Source of the DNA: CAG-841 sp963656825
GTDB taxonomy: Bacteria > Bacillota > Clostridia > Oscillospirales > CAG-272
Assembly (NCBI GenBank): GCA_963656825.1
Contig: CAVKJG010000030.1
Coordinates: 1-24,845 of the forward strand
Length of the DNA stretch: 24,845 nucleotides
Direction of reading: 5' to 3'
Shown: positions 7,600 to 16,549 of the stretch, one piece after another
How the letters are laid out: the number at the start of each line of letters is the position of its first letter
Position numbering within the stretch: position 1 is the stretch's first letter
Translations under genes and position numbers: made by a program
The notes under the pieces: model-generated
Database searches by the model: none
Told to the model about the DNA's origin: nothing
Seen by the model: only the letters and a program-made list of their open reading frames with translations

Positions 7600-9201
7600 T
7601 CAAAGCTCGGAGAACATCTTCGAGCCTTTTATTTTTATCCAACGATAGAGGGCGAAAGCGAGTATCGCCGACAAGAGTGAAATCATTGCGATAAAAAGCG
7701 TAGCGTTGACAAAAAAGCTAAGGAACAAATATGCTACCACCATGATGACGGCAAATCCCCAACTGCCGAAGATTGCAAGCATAACGCCAAGACTTTGCTT
7801 TATCGGGTAGATTTCATTTGTCCATGTCAGATTAGGCTTTTTAAGACCGACGAAAAGTCCGAAAAGGGCAGAAAGTAATATGTATATTACAGAAAATATA
7901 ACAACGAGAATTCCGGAAAGAAGTCCGCTGTTCATTTTCACAAGATAAGCTGCAATACATATTGAAGCCGGAACAGCCGTGAGAATTATTTGCACATAGA
8001 GCTTTGCTTTAAGCGCAACCCAAGCATTTATCGGCAGGGACTGAGCTATCCATATGTTTTTGCCTTCAAGAGATACTGACGGTGCTACCATATCGTTCAT
8101 AGAAGCAAGCATACAAAGTGCGGCACAGAAAAGCACGGGAATAAAGCCTTCCGCTTTATCACCGAGCGCTTGTGCTAAGTTTGATGCAAGATCCGAGCCT
8201 TTTATAAACATAAGCACGCCTGCTATCGGAAGAAAGATTATTCCGAAACCGCAGTTGAGCATATAATTTGGGCTTGCCGTGAAACGCGCGAACTCCTTGC
8301 CAAGCATAGCACCGAAGATACTGTTCTTTTTTGCCGTTTTTTCGACGTATTTTGTTTTTGCGGAGGAGCCGCTCGATGTCGCTATTTTTATAAATCCGTG
8401 CGCGATTATATAAAGAACAACGAAAAGAATTACTGCGGTGACTGCAAAGAAAAGAAGAATTGAGAGGGGATCTCCTTCCGCAGAACGTCCGATTATGTAT
8501 ATAGGATATGCAGAACCTTTTATTTTGTCGCCTATTGACGCCGCATTTTCAATTATATGGCTTATTACTTCATTCGCTTTGAAATATACAAAATAGTAAG
8601 CGGCAAAGAACAAAAGCGAAAGAAATACGGTTACAAAGCTTTTGTTTTTCAGTTTAAGGCTTACTTTTGCAACTACCCATCCGAGCGCGCATGACAAAAT
8701 GAGAACGACAAGCGAAATGCTGAAAAGAAACATTATTCCGCCGATAACAGTCATGGCGGTGGCGCCTGCAACGATGTTGTACACTATAACTCCGGGCACG
8801 ATTGAAATTGCCGAAAACATAAGTCCGAGAATATATACACTGAAGAGACGAGATATAAGTATGTATTTTACTGGAATCGGAAGCGAGAGAAGCAGATCGT
8901 TATCCTTTGCAATGTAAAGAGCGGAATATGTATTGAATACGCTGCCGAAGATTCCAAGTGCGATCGCAATCGTCGAAATTATTCCGAAATAAAGCCAGCC
9001 CATACCCGATGATACAAGCGGAGAACACATTGATATTGACAGCACGGCGAACATTCCGCCGAGAAAGCCGACCATAATGATGACGTAAACCGATATGAAA
9101 AGAATGCTTGAAAGCTTCGAACGCGCTTTGTTCTTTTTCTGATCGAAGAAAAAGCCGCGATAAAGCTCCGTCATCTGTTTTCCGAGCAACAGTTTAAGCA
9201 T
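7600..9201 (-). CDS. ABC-2 type exporter permease, about 12 TM segments
   Basis: 533 residues, strongly hydrophobic. About 12 transmembrane stretches can be picked out (for example near residues 31-50, 62-85, 115-145, 245-270, 395-420, 428-450 and 470-530), arranged as two six-helix halves separated by a basic cytosolic loop near 280-300. The N-terminus KLLLGKQMTELYRGFFFDQKKNKARSK is an amphipathic cytosolic segment seen in clostridial putative ABC exporter permeases. It lies two bases after the ATPase gene, and its ribosome site GGAGGA is inside the end of that gene, so the two form one transporter. Substrate cannot be read; drug, peptide or lipid export are all possible. Confidence 0.85.
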   Translation of the reverse strand: MLKLLLGKQMTELYRGFFFDQKKNKARSKLSSILFISVYVIIMVGFLGGMFAVLSISMCSPLVSSGMGWLYFGIISTIAIALGIFGSVFNTYSALYIAKDNDLLLSLPIPVKYILISRLFSVYILGLMFSAISIVPGVIVYNIVAGATAMTVIGGIMFLFSISLVVLILSCALGWVVAKVSLKLKNKSFVTVFLSLLFFAAYYFVYFKANEVISHIIENAASIGDKIKGSAYPIYIIGRSAEGDPLSILLFFAVTAVILFVVLYIIAHGFIKIATSSGSSAKTKYVEKTAKKNSIFGAMLGKEFARFTASPNYMLNCGFGIIFLPIAGVLMFIKGSDLASNLAQALGDKAEGFIPVLFCAALCMLASMNDMVAPSVSLEGKNIWIAQSLPINAWVALKAKLYVQIILTAVPASICIAAYLVKMNSGLLSGILVVIFSVIYILLSALFGLFVGLKKPNLTWTNEIYPIKQSLGVMLAIFGSWGFAVIMVVAYLFLSFFVNATLFIAMISLLSAILAFALYRWIKIKGSKMFSEL

Positions 9202-9203
9202 TT

Positions 9204-9908
9204 TCAGTCCTCCAGCTCAAGAAATACTTCCTCAAGTGACGCGTCGCCCTTGACTTCCTCCATTGTGCCGGAACGAATAAGCCTTCCGCTTTTTATTATG
9301 GCTACCTTATCGCAAAGCTTTTCGGCAACTTCAAGAACGTGGGTGGAGAAGAATATCGCTCCGCCGTCATCGCATACTTTGCGCATCATTTCCTTCAGAA
9401 GGTGAGAGGCTTTCGGGTCAAGACCGACGAACGGTTCATCCATTATGATAAGCCCTGGATCATGTATCCATGCCGATATTATTGCAAGCTTCTGCTTCAT
9501 TCCGTGCGAGTACGCCGATATAGGCTGAGCAAGGTCCTGCGTTATTTCAAACATATCCGCATATTTTGCAATCTTTTCCTTGCGCGTTTTTGCCTCGACG
9601 CCGAAAATGTCGGCGATGAAGTTGAGATATTTTATTCCGCTCATAAACTCATAAAGGTCGGGATTGTCGGGTATGTAGGCGAGCTTTTTCTTGCATGCAA
9701 TGGGATTTTCCTTTATTGAAACTCCATCAATTTTTATTTCGCCCTCGTCAAAGGCAAGTATCCCGACGGAAGCCTTCAGAGTTGTTGTTTTTCCCGCGCC
9801 GTTATGACCTATAAAGCCGTATATTTCTCCCGGTGCGATATGCAGAGAAAGATCGTCTACGGCTTTTTTTGTTCCGTAGGTTTTTGTAAGATGCGAAATG
9901 TTGAGCAT
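9204..9908 (-). CDS. ABC transporter ATP-binding protein of ABC-2 exporter
   Basis: 234 residues, a single nucleotide-binding domain. Walker A is GHNGAGKT (34-41), the signature loop reads YSHGMKQKL (134-142) in place of LSGGQ as often found in CcmA/NatA-type ATPases, Walker B is LIIMDEP with Asp158 and Glu159, and the switch histidine is His191 in STHV. It powers the permease encoded immediately downstream. GGAGAAC precedes the ATG by about seven bases. It is first in its operon, with a good promoter at 9950-9978 on the minus strand. Confidence 0.93.
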   Translation of the reverse strand: MLNISHLTKTYGTKKAVDDLSLHIAPGEIYGFIGHNGAGKTTTLKASVGILAFDEGEIKIDGVSIKENPIACKKKLAYIPDNPDLYEFMSGIKYLNFIADIFGVEAKTRKEKIAKYADMFEITQDLAQPISAYSHGMKQKLAIISAWIHDPGLIIMDEPFVGLDPKASHLLKEMMRKVCDDGGAIFFSTHVLEVAEKLCDKVAIIKSGRLIRSGTMEEVKGDASLEEVFLELED

Positions 9909-9949
9909 TGTTTTGTTCTCCGTTTCTTTTGCTGTAAGCGGTTAACATT

Positions 9950-9978
9950 ATTATCTTATAAAAGAGTCCGTTTGTCAA
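9950..9978 (-). promoter_or_regulatory. Promoter of the ABC-2 exporter operon
   Basis: On the minus strand, perfect TTGACA (9978-9973), a 17-base spacer and GATAAT (9955-9950). The predicted start lies about 30-35 nt before the ATPase ATG. I see no clear operator. Confidence 0.65.
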
Positions 9979-10079
9979 TATATGTGCGGCAAATTGATCG
10001 TCTTCCGGCGCGCATGACGGTTCCGGACGAAAAGTCAGAGGCGAATTGAAAAATAACGCAACTTTATTTTGATATGATA

Positions 10080-10108
10080 TTGAAAAAAGAGAATTTTTAT
10101 GATATACT
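10080..10108 (+). promoter_or_regulatory. Promoter of the pyrG-purB-purA operon
   Basis: TTGAAA (10080-10085), a 17-base spacer and TATACT (10103-10108). Transcription would start near 10115, giving a leader of about 120 nt before pyrG that contains the small ORF. There is no GGGC initiation sequence or leader terminator of the kind used for CTP-controlled pyrG in Bacillus. Confidence 0.6.
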
Positions 10109-10150
10109 TAAATGCGTTTTTATATTCGCAAATAAGGAGAAAAGAAAGGT

Positions 10151-10243
10151 ATGGAGCATGACACATGGCTGTCTGAAAAAAGACGCGGAAAAATTATGAA
10201 AAGAGAATATTCCGAGAAGATGGGAGATGATTTCGATGACTAA
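10151..10243 (+). CDS. 30-codon leader ORF overlapping the pyrG start
   Basis: A small ORF encoding a 30-residue, highly charged peptide beginning MEHDTWLSEKRRGK and ending in the acidic GDDFDD. It is preceded by AAGGAG at 10135-10139, about 11 bases upstream of the ATG, with a second purine-rich AAAGG nearer the start. Its TAA stop at 10241-10243 lies inside pyrG codons 2-3, an 8-nt overlap in a different frame, and the pyrG ribosome site is inside it. That arrangement is typical of translational coupling. I recognise no family. It could be a regulatory leader peptide, a real microprotein, or a chance ORF. Confidence 0.45.
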   Translation: MEHDTWLSEKRRGKIMKREYSEKMGDDFDD

Positions 10244-11849
10244 GTATATCTTTGTTACCGGAGGAGTCGTTTCGGGACTCGGAAAGGGGATAACGGCGGC
10301 TTCGCTCGGCAGACTTCTCAAAGCAAGAGGACTTAAAGTTGCGGCGCAGAAGCTTGATCCGTATATAAACGTCGATCCCGGCACGATGAGTCCGTATCAG
10401 CACGGAGAGGTTTACGTTACGGAGGACGGAGCGGAAACGGACCTTGATCTCGGTCATTACGAAAGATTTATTGATGAGGATCTTAACAAATACTCGAACC
10501 TTACAACCGGAAAGGTGTTCTCGAACGTGCTTTCAAAGGAGCGCAGGGGAGAGTATCTCGGAAGCACCGTGCAGATAATTCCGCACGTCACCGACGAGAT
10601 AAAGAAATTTATATACTCAGTGGGCAGAAAGACCTCAGCCGACGTCGTTATAACCGAAATAGGCGGAACGACGGGCGATATAGAAAGTCAGCCTTATATT
10701 GAGGCGATAAGACAGGTAGGGCACGAGGTCGGAAGCGAAAATTCTCTTTACATACACGTCACTCTTGTACCTTATCTCAAAGCGTCGGGAGAACATAAAT
10801 CAAAGCCGACGCAGCACTCCGTAAAGGAGCTTCAGGGCTCGGGAATAAATCCCGGAATACTTATTCTTCGTTGCGACGAGCATATAGAGGACGAAAGCAT
10901 ATTCCGCAAGATAGCAAACTTCTGCAATGTAATGCCCGATTGCGTTATAGAGAATATGACGCTTCCCGTGCTTTACGAAGCACCGCTTATGCTTGAAAAA
11001 TCTCACTTCTCCGATATAGTCTGCCGCGAGCTTAATATAGATGCTCCCAAACCCGACCTTTCGGAATGGGAAGCGCTTGTGCGCCGCATAGAAAACAGGG
11101 ACAAAACCGTCCGCATAGCGCTTGTCGGAAAATACGTTCAGCTTCACGACGCATACCTTTCCGTTGCCGAGGCTCTGCGCCACGCAGGCTATGAGCTCGG
11201 TACGCACGTCAAAATAAAATGGATAGATTCCGAAACCGTAACCGATGAAAACGCCGGTGAAATATTCTCCGACGTTTCGGGAATACTTGTTCCCGGAGGC
11301 TTCGGCAACAGGGGAATTGAGGGCAAAATAGCCGCGGCAAAATACGCAAGAGAAAACAATATTCCGTATTTCGGGATATGTCTCGGAATGCAGATAGCCG
11401 TTATAGAATACGCAAGGGATGTTCTCGGCTACAAGGACGCAAATTCAGGAGAATTCGATCCCGATTCAAAGCACAAGGTGATAGATTTTATGCCCGGTCA
11501 GAGCGACGAAATAGACAAGGGCGGAACACTCAGGCTCGGAAGCTATCCGTGTATGATAAAAGACGAAACGACAATGAAGCGTTGCTACAAAACGGGCGAG
11601 ATTGCCGAAAGACACCGTCACCGTTACGAATTCAACAACGATTACCGCGCTGAAATGGAAAACGCCGGTCTTACGATAAGCGGAACTTCACCCGACGGCC
11701 GTCTTGTCGAAACGGTGGAAATAACAGAAAGGCCGTTCTTTGTCGGAGTTCAGTATCATCCGGAATTCAAAAGCAGACCGAATAAGCCCCATCCGCTTTT
11801 CCTCGGATTTGTCGGCGCGGCGCTTGAAAAATCGGAAAGCGAAAAATAA
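10236..11849 (+). CDS. pyrG: CTP synthase (glutamine-hydrolysing)
   Basis: 537 residues, full length. It aminates UTP to CTP using glutamine and ATP. The N-terminal synthase domain opens with MTKYIFVTGGVVSGLGKG, the P-loop of the family, and contains KLDPYINVDPGTMSP (39-53). The C-terminal class I glutamine amidotransferase domain has the oxyanion loop PGGFGNRG (353-360), nucleophile Cys382 in GICLGMQ, and His508/Glu510 in YHPEF. ATG at 10236 is preferred over the in-frame ATG at 10227: GGGAG at 10222-10226 is nine bases from the former and touches the latter, and 10236 gives the canonical N-terminus. It is the first large gene of an operon with purB (18 nt downstream) and purA. Confidence 0.98.
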   Translation: MTKYIFVTGGVVSGLGKGITAASLGRLLKARGLKVAAQKLDPYINVDPGTMSPYQHGEVYVTEDGAETDLDLGHYERFIDEDLNKYSNLTTGKVFSNVLSKERRGEYLGSTVQIIPHVTDEIKKFIYSVGRKTSADVVITEIGGTTGDIESQPYIEAIRQVGHEVGSENSLYIHVTLVPYLKASGEHKSKPTQHSVKELQGSGINPGILILRCDEHIEDESIFRKIANFCNVMPDCVIENMTLPVLYEAPLMLEKSHFSDIVCRELNIDAPKPDLSEWEALVRRIENRDKTVRIALVGKYVQLHDAYLSVAEALRHAGYELGTHVKIKWIDSETVTDENAGEIFSDVSGILVPGGFGNRGIEGKIAAAKYARENNIPYFGICLGMQIAVIEYARDVLGYKDANSGEFDPDSKHKVIDFMPGQSDEIDKGGTLRLGSYPCMIKDETTMKRCYKTGEIAERHRHRYEFNNDYRAEMENAGLTISGTSPDGRLVETVEITERPFFVGVQYHPEFKSRPNKPHPLFLGFVGAALEKSESEK

Positions 11850-11867
11850 AAATTTAAGGATAGACAT

Positions 11868-13298
11868 ATGAAAAACACATATGAAAGCCCTCTCTGCTCG
11901 CGCTACGCAAGCGACGAAATGAAAAAGATATTTTCTCCCGACGAGAAATTTTCGACGTGGAGAAAGCTTTGGGTGGCTCTTGCCGAAAGCGAAAAGGAGC
12001 TCGGGCTCGATATAACCGACGGTCAGATAGCGGAGATGCAAGCCCATATAAACGATATCGACTATGAGCTTGCCGCAAAGTATGAAGCGCTTGTACGTCA
12101 CGATGTTATGGCGCACGTAAAGACCTTCGGCGATGCCTGTCCGACGGCGAAAGGAATAATTCACCTCGGCGCGACCTCGTGCTATGTCGGCGACAATACC
12201 GATATAATACTTATGCGCTCGGCGCTTTTGCAGATAAAAAAGCTGCTTGTAAACGCAATAAAGGTGACAGCTGATTTTGCATTGAAATACAAGGCTCTCC
12301 CGACGCTTGCATATACGCATTTTCAGGCGGCGCAGCCGACAACCGTCGGCAAGCGCGCGACGCTTTGGTGCAGCGACCTGCTTTCCGACCTGCGCCATCT
12401 GGATTTTCAGCTTTCGGAAATGAAGCTGCTCGGCTGCAAGGGTACGACGGGCACCTCGGCAAGCTTTCTTGAGCTTTTCGACGGCGACACGGAGAAGGTT
12501 ACAAGGCTTGAAAAGCTGATAGCCGACAAAATGGGCTTTGACGGCTGTGTTCCCGTTTCGGGGCAGACATATTCGAGAAAGCTCGACTACGACGTGCTTT
12601 CCGTGCTTTGCGGAATAGCGCAGAGCACGTCCAAATTTGCGGGAGACATAAGACTTCTTTCTCATTTGAAGGAGTTTGACGAGCCGTTTGAAGCAGGACA
12701 GATAGGCTCGTCGGCGATGGCGTATAAGCGCAATCCGATGAGAAGCGAGAGAATAGCCTCGCTTGCAAGATACGTTATGGCGGACGTTATGAATCCTGCG
12801 GTAACGGCAGCGTCTCAATGGCTTGAGAGAACGCTTGACGATTCCGCAAACAAGAGAATATCCGTTCCGGAAGCATTCCTTGCGACGGACGCGATACTTT
12901 CGCTCTATATAAACGTGATATCGGGCGGAAGCGTATATCCTGCCATGATAAAACGGCATCTCTGTGAGGAGCTTCCTTTCATGGCGACGGAAAACATTCT
13001 TATGTATTGCGTCAAAAAGGGCGGCGACAGGCAGACTCTGCACGAAGCTATCCGCGTTCACAGCGTGGCGGTGGCAAAGGAAATGAAGCTTTCGGGTGGA
13101 GAAAACGATTTGCTTTGCCGCATACAAAACGACAAGATATTCGGGCTTACGAAAGAGGAAATAAGAGAGCTTTCCGATCCGAAAACCTTTACGGGCTGTG
13201 CGGAAAAACAAACGGAAGACTTTATAGCCGGGTGCGTTTATCCCGTTCTTGAAAAGAATAAGGATATGCTCGGAGTAAATATAAAAATAAATGTGTGA
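11868..13298 (+). CDS. purB: Adenylosuccinate lyase, long eukaryote-like type
   Basis: 476 residues. It cleaves SAICAR to AICAR and adenylosuccinate to AMP, two steps of purine synthesis. Landmarks are GATSCYVGDNTD (101-112), THFQAAQPTTVGKR with catalytic His151, KGTTGT (191-196) and the flexible signature loop SSAMAYKRNP with catalytic Ser282. The protein is about 40 residues longer than the Bacillus enzyme, and its motifs (GATSCYVGDNTD, SSAMxYKRNPMRSER, ERTLDDSAN, ELPFMATENI) follow the vertebrate ADSL pattern, with Ala where that form has Pro in the signature. AAGGA precedes the ATG. It is second in the operon, 11 nt before purA, whose enzyme makes its substrate. Confidence 0.97.
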   Translation: MKNTYESPLCSRYASDEMKKIFSPDEKFSTWRKLWVALAESEKELGLDITDGQIAEMQAHINDIDYELAAKYEALVRHDVMAHVKTFGDACPTAKGIIHLGATSCYVGDNTDIILMRSALLQIKKLLVNAIKVTADFALKYKALPTLAYTHFQAAQPTTVGKRATLWCSDLLSDLRHLDFQLSEMKLLGCKGTTGTSASFLELFDGDTEKVTRLEKLIADKMGFDGCVPVSGQTYSRKLDYDVLSVLCGIAQSTSKFAGDIRLLSHLKEFDEPFEAGQIGSSAMAYKRNPMRSERIASLARYVMADVMNPAVTAASQWLERTLDDSANKRISVPEAFLATDAILSLYINVISGGSVYPAMIKRHLCEELPFMATENILMYCVKKGGDRQTLHEAIRVHSVAVAKEMKLSGGENDLLCRIQNDKIFGLTKEEIRELSDPKTFTGCAEKQTEDFIAGCVYPVLEKNKDMLGVNIKINV

Positions 13299-13309
13299 GG
13301 TAAAGAAAA

Positions 13310-14581
13310 ATGCTTACGGCAATTGTGGGAATTAACTGGGGAGATGAAGGCAAGGGACGAATGGTCGATTTGCTCAGCGAAAAGTATGATATAGTTTCAA
13401 GATATCAGGGCGGAAACAATGCGGGTCATACCGTTGTAAACGAAAAGGGCAAATTTATTCTGAATCTGCTTCCTTCGGGAATACTTCGCGACGAAACGGT
13501 AAACGTTATGGGACCCGGAATGGTTATAGACGTTGAACATCTTTTCGGCGAGGTACAGCGTCTGCGCGATGCGGGAATAGAAATTACTCCGGAGCATCTT
13601 AAAATAAGCGACAGAGCAACTATCTGCATGCCTTATCACAAGCTTCTCGACTGTCTTGAAGAGGACAGGCTCGGCGACGCGAAATTTGGCTCGACCAGAC
13701 GCGGTATTTCTCCCGTTTATGCCGACAAATATATGAAGAAAACTCTCCGTATGGGTGATCTGCTTCATATGGAGGATACGAAAAAACGTCTGCCCGCAAT
13801 AGTTGAGTGGAAAAATCTCACAATCGAAAAGGGCTACGGTCACGAGCCCATATCGGCAGACGATATGATTGCATGGCTTGAAAAATTCGGACTTCCTTTC
13901 AGGGACTACATCTGTAACACGACGGAATATCTTGAAAACGCGATCGCCGGCGGCAAAAACGTAATGTTTGAAGCTCAGCTCGGCGCGCTCCGTGATATCG
14001 ACTTCGGCATTTATCCTTATACTTCGGCTTCGTCAACGATATCAGCATACGCTCCGATCGGCGCGGGAATCCCTTCAAAAAAGCTTGACAGGGTTGTCGG
14101 CATAATGAAGGCATATTCAAGCTGCGTTGGCGAAGGCCCGTTCACTTGCGAGCTTTTCGGCGAAGAGGGCAAGGCGCTCCGCGACGCCGGCAGCGAATAC
14201 GGTGCGGCGACCGGCAGACCGAGAAGAGTCGGCGGATTTGATATTCCGGCATCGAAATACGGAATTCTTATGCAGGGCGCAGATGAAATCGCGCTGACAA
14301 AGCTCGATGTTCTTTCGTATCTCGACAGGATTCCCGTATGCGTAAAATACGACGTTTACGGAAAAACAACCGATGTTTTCCCGTCCGGAAAGGCGCTTGA
14401 AGAGGCAAAGCCGGTTTATGAATATATGCCCGGCTGGAAGGAGGACATCAGCGGCTGCAGAAGCTTCGGCGAGCTTCCGCAGGCAGCAAAGGATTATATA
14501 CTTTACATTCAGAAAATGACAAATTGCAAAATCAAATATGTTTCTGTCGGCGCGGGCAGAGACGAATATTTTGAAATGTGA
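13310..14581 (+). CDS. purA: Adenylosuccinate synthetase
   Basis: 423 residues, full length. It joins IMP and aspartate with GTP to give adenylosuccinate, the substrate for the PurB encoded just upstream. The N-terminal GTP loop is NWGDEGKGRMVD with catalytic Asp12, and GGNNAGHTV carries His40. The usual FEGAQG motif reads FEAQLGALRDIDFGIYPYT here (residues 220-238), a variant form. The later ATGRPRRVGG region is intact. The ribosome site GAGGT overlaps the purB stop. The purA stop overlaps the ribosome site of the following lipoprotein gene, so four genes form one compact operon with pyrG first. Confidence 0.97.
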   Translation: MLTAIVGINWGDEGKGRMVDLLSEKYDIVSRYQGGNNAGHTVVNEKGKFILNLLPSGILRDETVNVMGPGMVIDVEHLFGEVQRLRDAGIEITPEHLKISDRATICMPYHKLLDCLEEDRLGDAKFGSTRRGISPVYADKYMKKTLRMGDLLHMEDTKKRLPAIVEWKNLTIEKGYGHEPISADDMIAWLEKFGLPFRDYICNTTEYLENAIAGGKNVMFEAQLGALRDIDFGIYPYTSASSTISAYAPIGAGIPSKKLDRVVGIMKAYSSCVGEGPFTCELFGEEGKALRDAGSEYGAATGRPRRVGGFDIPASKYGILMQGADEIALTKLDVLSYLDRIPVCVKYDVYGKTTDVFPSGKALEEAKPVYEYMPGWKEDISGCRSFGELPQAAKDYILYIQKMTNCKIKYVSVGAGRDEYFEM

Positions 14582-14589
14582 GGAGTAAA

Positions 14590-16497
14590 ATGATGAAGAA
14601 AATACTTGCGCTCATTATGGCGATTTCGTTTTGTATCATCGCGGCATCCTGTGCAAAGCAGGGAGGCGATGAAACAAGCACCGAATCTGTCACAACCGTT
14701 GCGACAACGACGGGAAAAAGCCATGAGACAACTTCTCAGACGACGTCGGAAACAACTACAACCGTAGGAGGAGAGATTATACCGGTGGAAGAAGAAATTT
14801 ATGATCTTGAATGTGAAAAGGTCGGCGATTTTGTAACGCTGAATTACAATGCCGCCACCTGCACCGTAAAGACGGAAGTCAAAAAGGGCGTAGGTTCAAA
14901 ACAGACGGTTAAAATCACCGTTGAAATGCGCGACGGCTTTATATTCGACGGTATCTCCGCGGAAAATGCCATTGTAAACGACGCTTCAAAGAAGGTTTCC
15001 TCAGACCTGACCTATGAATTTGACGCTTCCTCCGAAACGACGGTATACGTAAACACCTCAATGAAGATAGTTTATCACGCAGGCGAGGGCAAATCGTCTG
15101 CCGGCGGCAACACATATGAAGCAACTTACGCGCTTACGGGATTTCATAATCCCAACACGCTCCCCGAAAAAGAATATTTTGTCCTCGACGGCTATACACT
15201 TGTTGAATACAACACGAAAGAAGACGGAAGCGGCACGGCGGTTTCTCTCGGCGGCAGAGTGAACGCACAGGGAAAGGCTGTTCTTGACCTCTGGTGCGTA
15301 TGGCAGAAGAACACGGACGAGTCGCTTTTCAAATACGAAATCAAAAACGGCGAGGCTCATATAACCGGATATACAGGAGATGATGAAGTCGTCTGCATTC
15401 CCGAAACGCTTGGCGGCGCAACAGTTACAAAGATAACCTCGGGCGCGTTCAAAAACGCGGATATGAAGAAAGTTATCATTGCAAAAACGGTCAAAAACGT
15501 TGCTTCCGGCGCGTTCAACAACTGTCAGAACCTTGAAACGGTTGTTGTTTTTGACGGTTCGTTTGCATCGGAAGCCGGCGCGGGCGGATGGTGGGGCGGT
15601 ACTCCCGGCATAAGCGAAAGCAGCTTTGAAGGCTGTGATAACTTCAAAAACTTCTATGTAAACAGCACGTTTACTTCTTATAATTTCTGGTCAAGATACG
15701 GAGCAAATCATCTTGACAGGCTTATGTGGGCAAAGGACAAAAAGAAGATAGTGATTGTCGGAGGCTCAGGCTCTTATTACGGCTATAACTGCGACATTAT
15801 AAAAGAAGCGCTCGGCGGAGAATACGAAATAATCAACTTCGGTGAAAATGCCAATGTCAGTGCGCTTCTTTACTTCGATATAATTGAAGATTTCATGGGC
15901 GAGGGCGATATTCTTCTGTGGTCTCCCGAGCCGGGAACAAATACCCTCGGCAGCTCTTCTATAGGGTACAGAGCGTGGTGTTTCCGTCAGAACGATTATA
16001 ATTTCCTGCGCTATATTGACTGCTCCGAATTCACGGATCTTATAAGCAGATTTTCTTCGTTCAGCGAAGAGCTTCAAAGCGGCAAATTTATACCGTATGA
16101 TCGTTTCTCGACGTCAACAAACAAATACGGCGATGATAACGAAGCAAACAGAGCATGGGATAAAAATATTTATTCTTACAATTTCGGTTATAGTGTGGAC
16201 GCCAAAGAAGAAATGACAGAGCTTGTGAAGAAACTTAACGAAAAGGGCTGCTCGGTTTATTTCACTTATGCGGCAATGCAGAAAACCGGTATGGAAGAAA
16301 GCAGTGTGACCGACAAGACAATCGAGGAATATACAAACGAAATAAAAGAACTCGGTGTAACGGTTATTTCCGATTACAAGGATTGCATTTACCCCGATGA
16401 ATACTTCTACAACTCCGCTTGGCACATGAACCAGAAGGGTGCCGATGCACGCAGCGAAAATATTGCAAAGGATCTCAAAAAACAGCTTGCAAAGTAA
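14590..16497 (+). CDS. Surface lipoprotein with Thr-rich linker, LRR_5-like and SGNH-like domains
   Basis: 635 residues. A signal peptide ends in a lipobox at Cys21 (IAASC), so it is predicted to be anchored outside the membrane. A Thr/Ser-rich spacer (29-60) reaches across the wall. Residues 157-240 resemble an InlB/Flg_new beta repeat (YHAGEG, DGYTLVEY). Residues 258-320 resemble BspA-type LRR_5 repeats (IPETLGGATVTKITSGAF, then SGAFNNCQNLETVVV). The C-terminal 250 residues look like a DltD/DUF1574-like SGNH fold, with a nucleophile-type loop GGSGSYYG at 391-398 and a terminal NSAWHMNQKG with His612, where Asn stands where Asp is usual. It may esterify or de-esterify a surface polymer, but the odd triad leaves activity uncertain. 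AGGAG at 14581-14585 sets the start. It is tightly coupled to purA. Confidence 0.7.
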   Translation: MMKKILALIMAISFCIIAASCAKQGGDETSTESVTTVATTTGKSHETTSQTTSETTTTVGGEIIPVEEEIYDLECEKVGDFVTLNYNAATCTVKTEVKKGVGSKQTVKITVEMRDGFIFDGISAENAIVNDASKKVSSDLTYEFDASSETTVYVNTSMKIVYHAGEGKSSAGGNTYEATYALTGFHNPNTLPEKEYFVLDGYTLVEYNTKEDGSGTAVSLGGRVNAQGKAVLDLWCVWQKNTDESLFKYEIKNGEAHITGYTGDDEVVCIPETLGGATVTKITSGAFKNADMKKVIIAKTVKNVASGAFNNCQNLETVVVFDGSFASEAGAGGWWGGTPGISESSFEGCDNFKNFYVNSTFTSYNFWSRYGANHLDRLMWAKDKKKIVIVGGSGSYYGYNCDIIKEALGGEYEIINFGENANVSALLYFDIIEDFMGEGDILLWSPEPGTNTLGSSSIGYRAWCFRQNDYNFLRYIDCSEFTDLISRFSSFSEELQSGKFIPYDRFSTSTNKYGDDNEANRAWDKNIYSYNFGYSVDAKEEMTELVKKLNEKGCSVYFTYAAMQKTGMEESSVTDKTIEEYTNEIKELGVTVISDYKDCIYPDEYFYNSAWHMNQKGADARSENIAKDLKKQLAK

Positions 16498-16509
16498 TTC
16501 AATAAAGCA

Positions 16510-16539
16510 AAAAACGCACGGCGGTTGCCGTGCGTTTTT
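16510..16539. terminator. Bidirectional terminator at end of purine operon
   Basis: A perfect 13-bp stem (16510-16522 with 16527-16539) closed by GGTT, with A5 on one side and T5 on the other. It ends both the pyrG operon and the convergent nucleoside importer operon. Confidence 0.93.
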
Positions 16540-16549
16540 ATATATTTGG

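Noticed and set aside
11688..13211. A 507-codon open frame on the minus strand opposite purB and the end of pyrG
   Set aside because: It mirrors the codon pattern of real purB and pyrG, is rich in Arg, Lys and His as antisense frames are, and has no recognisable domain.
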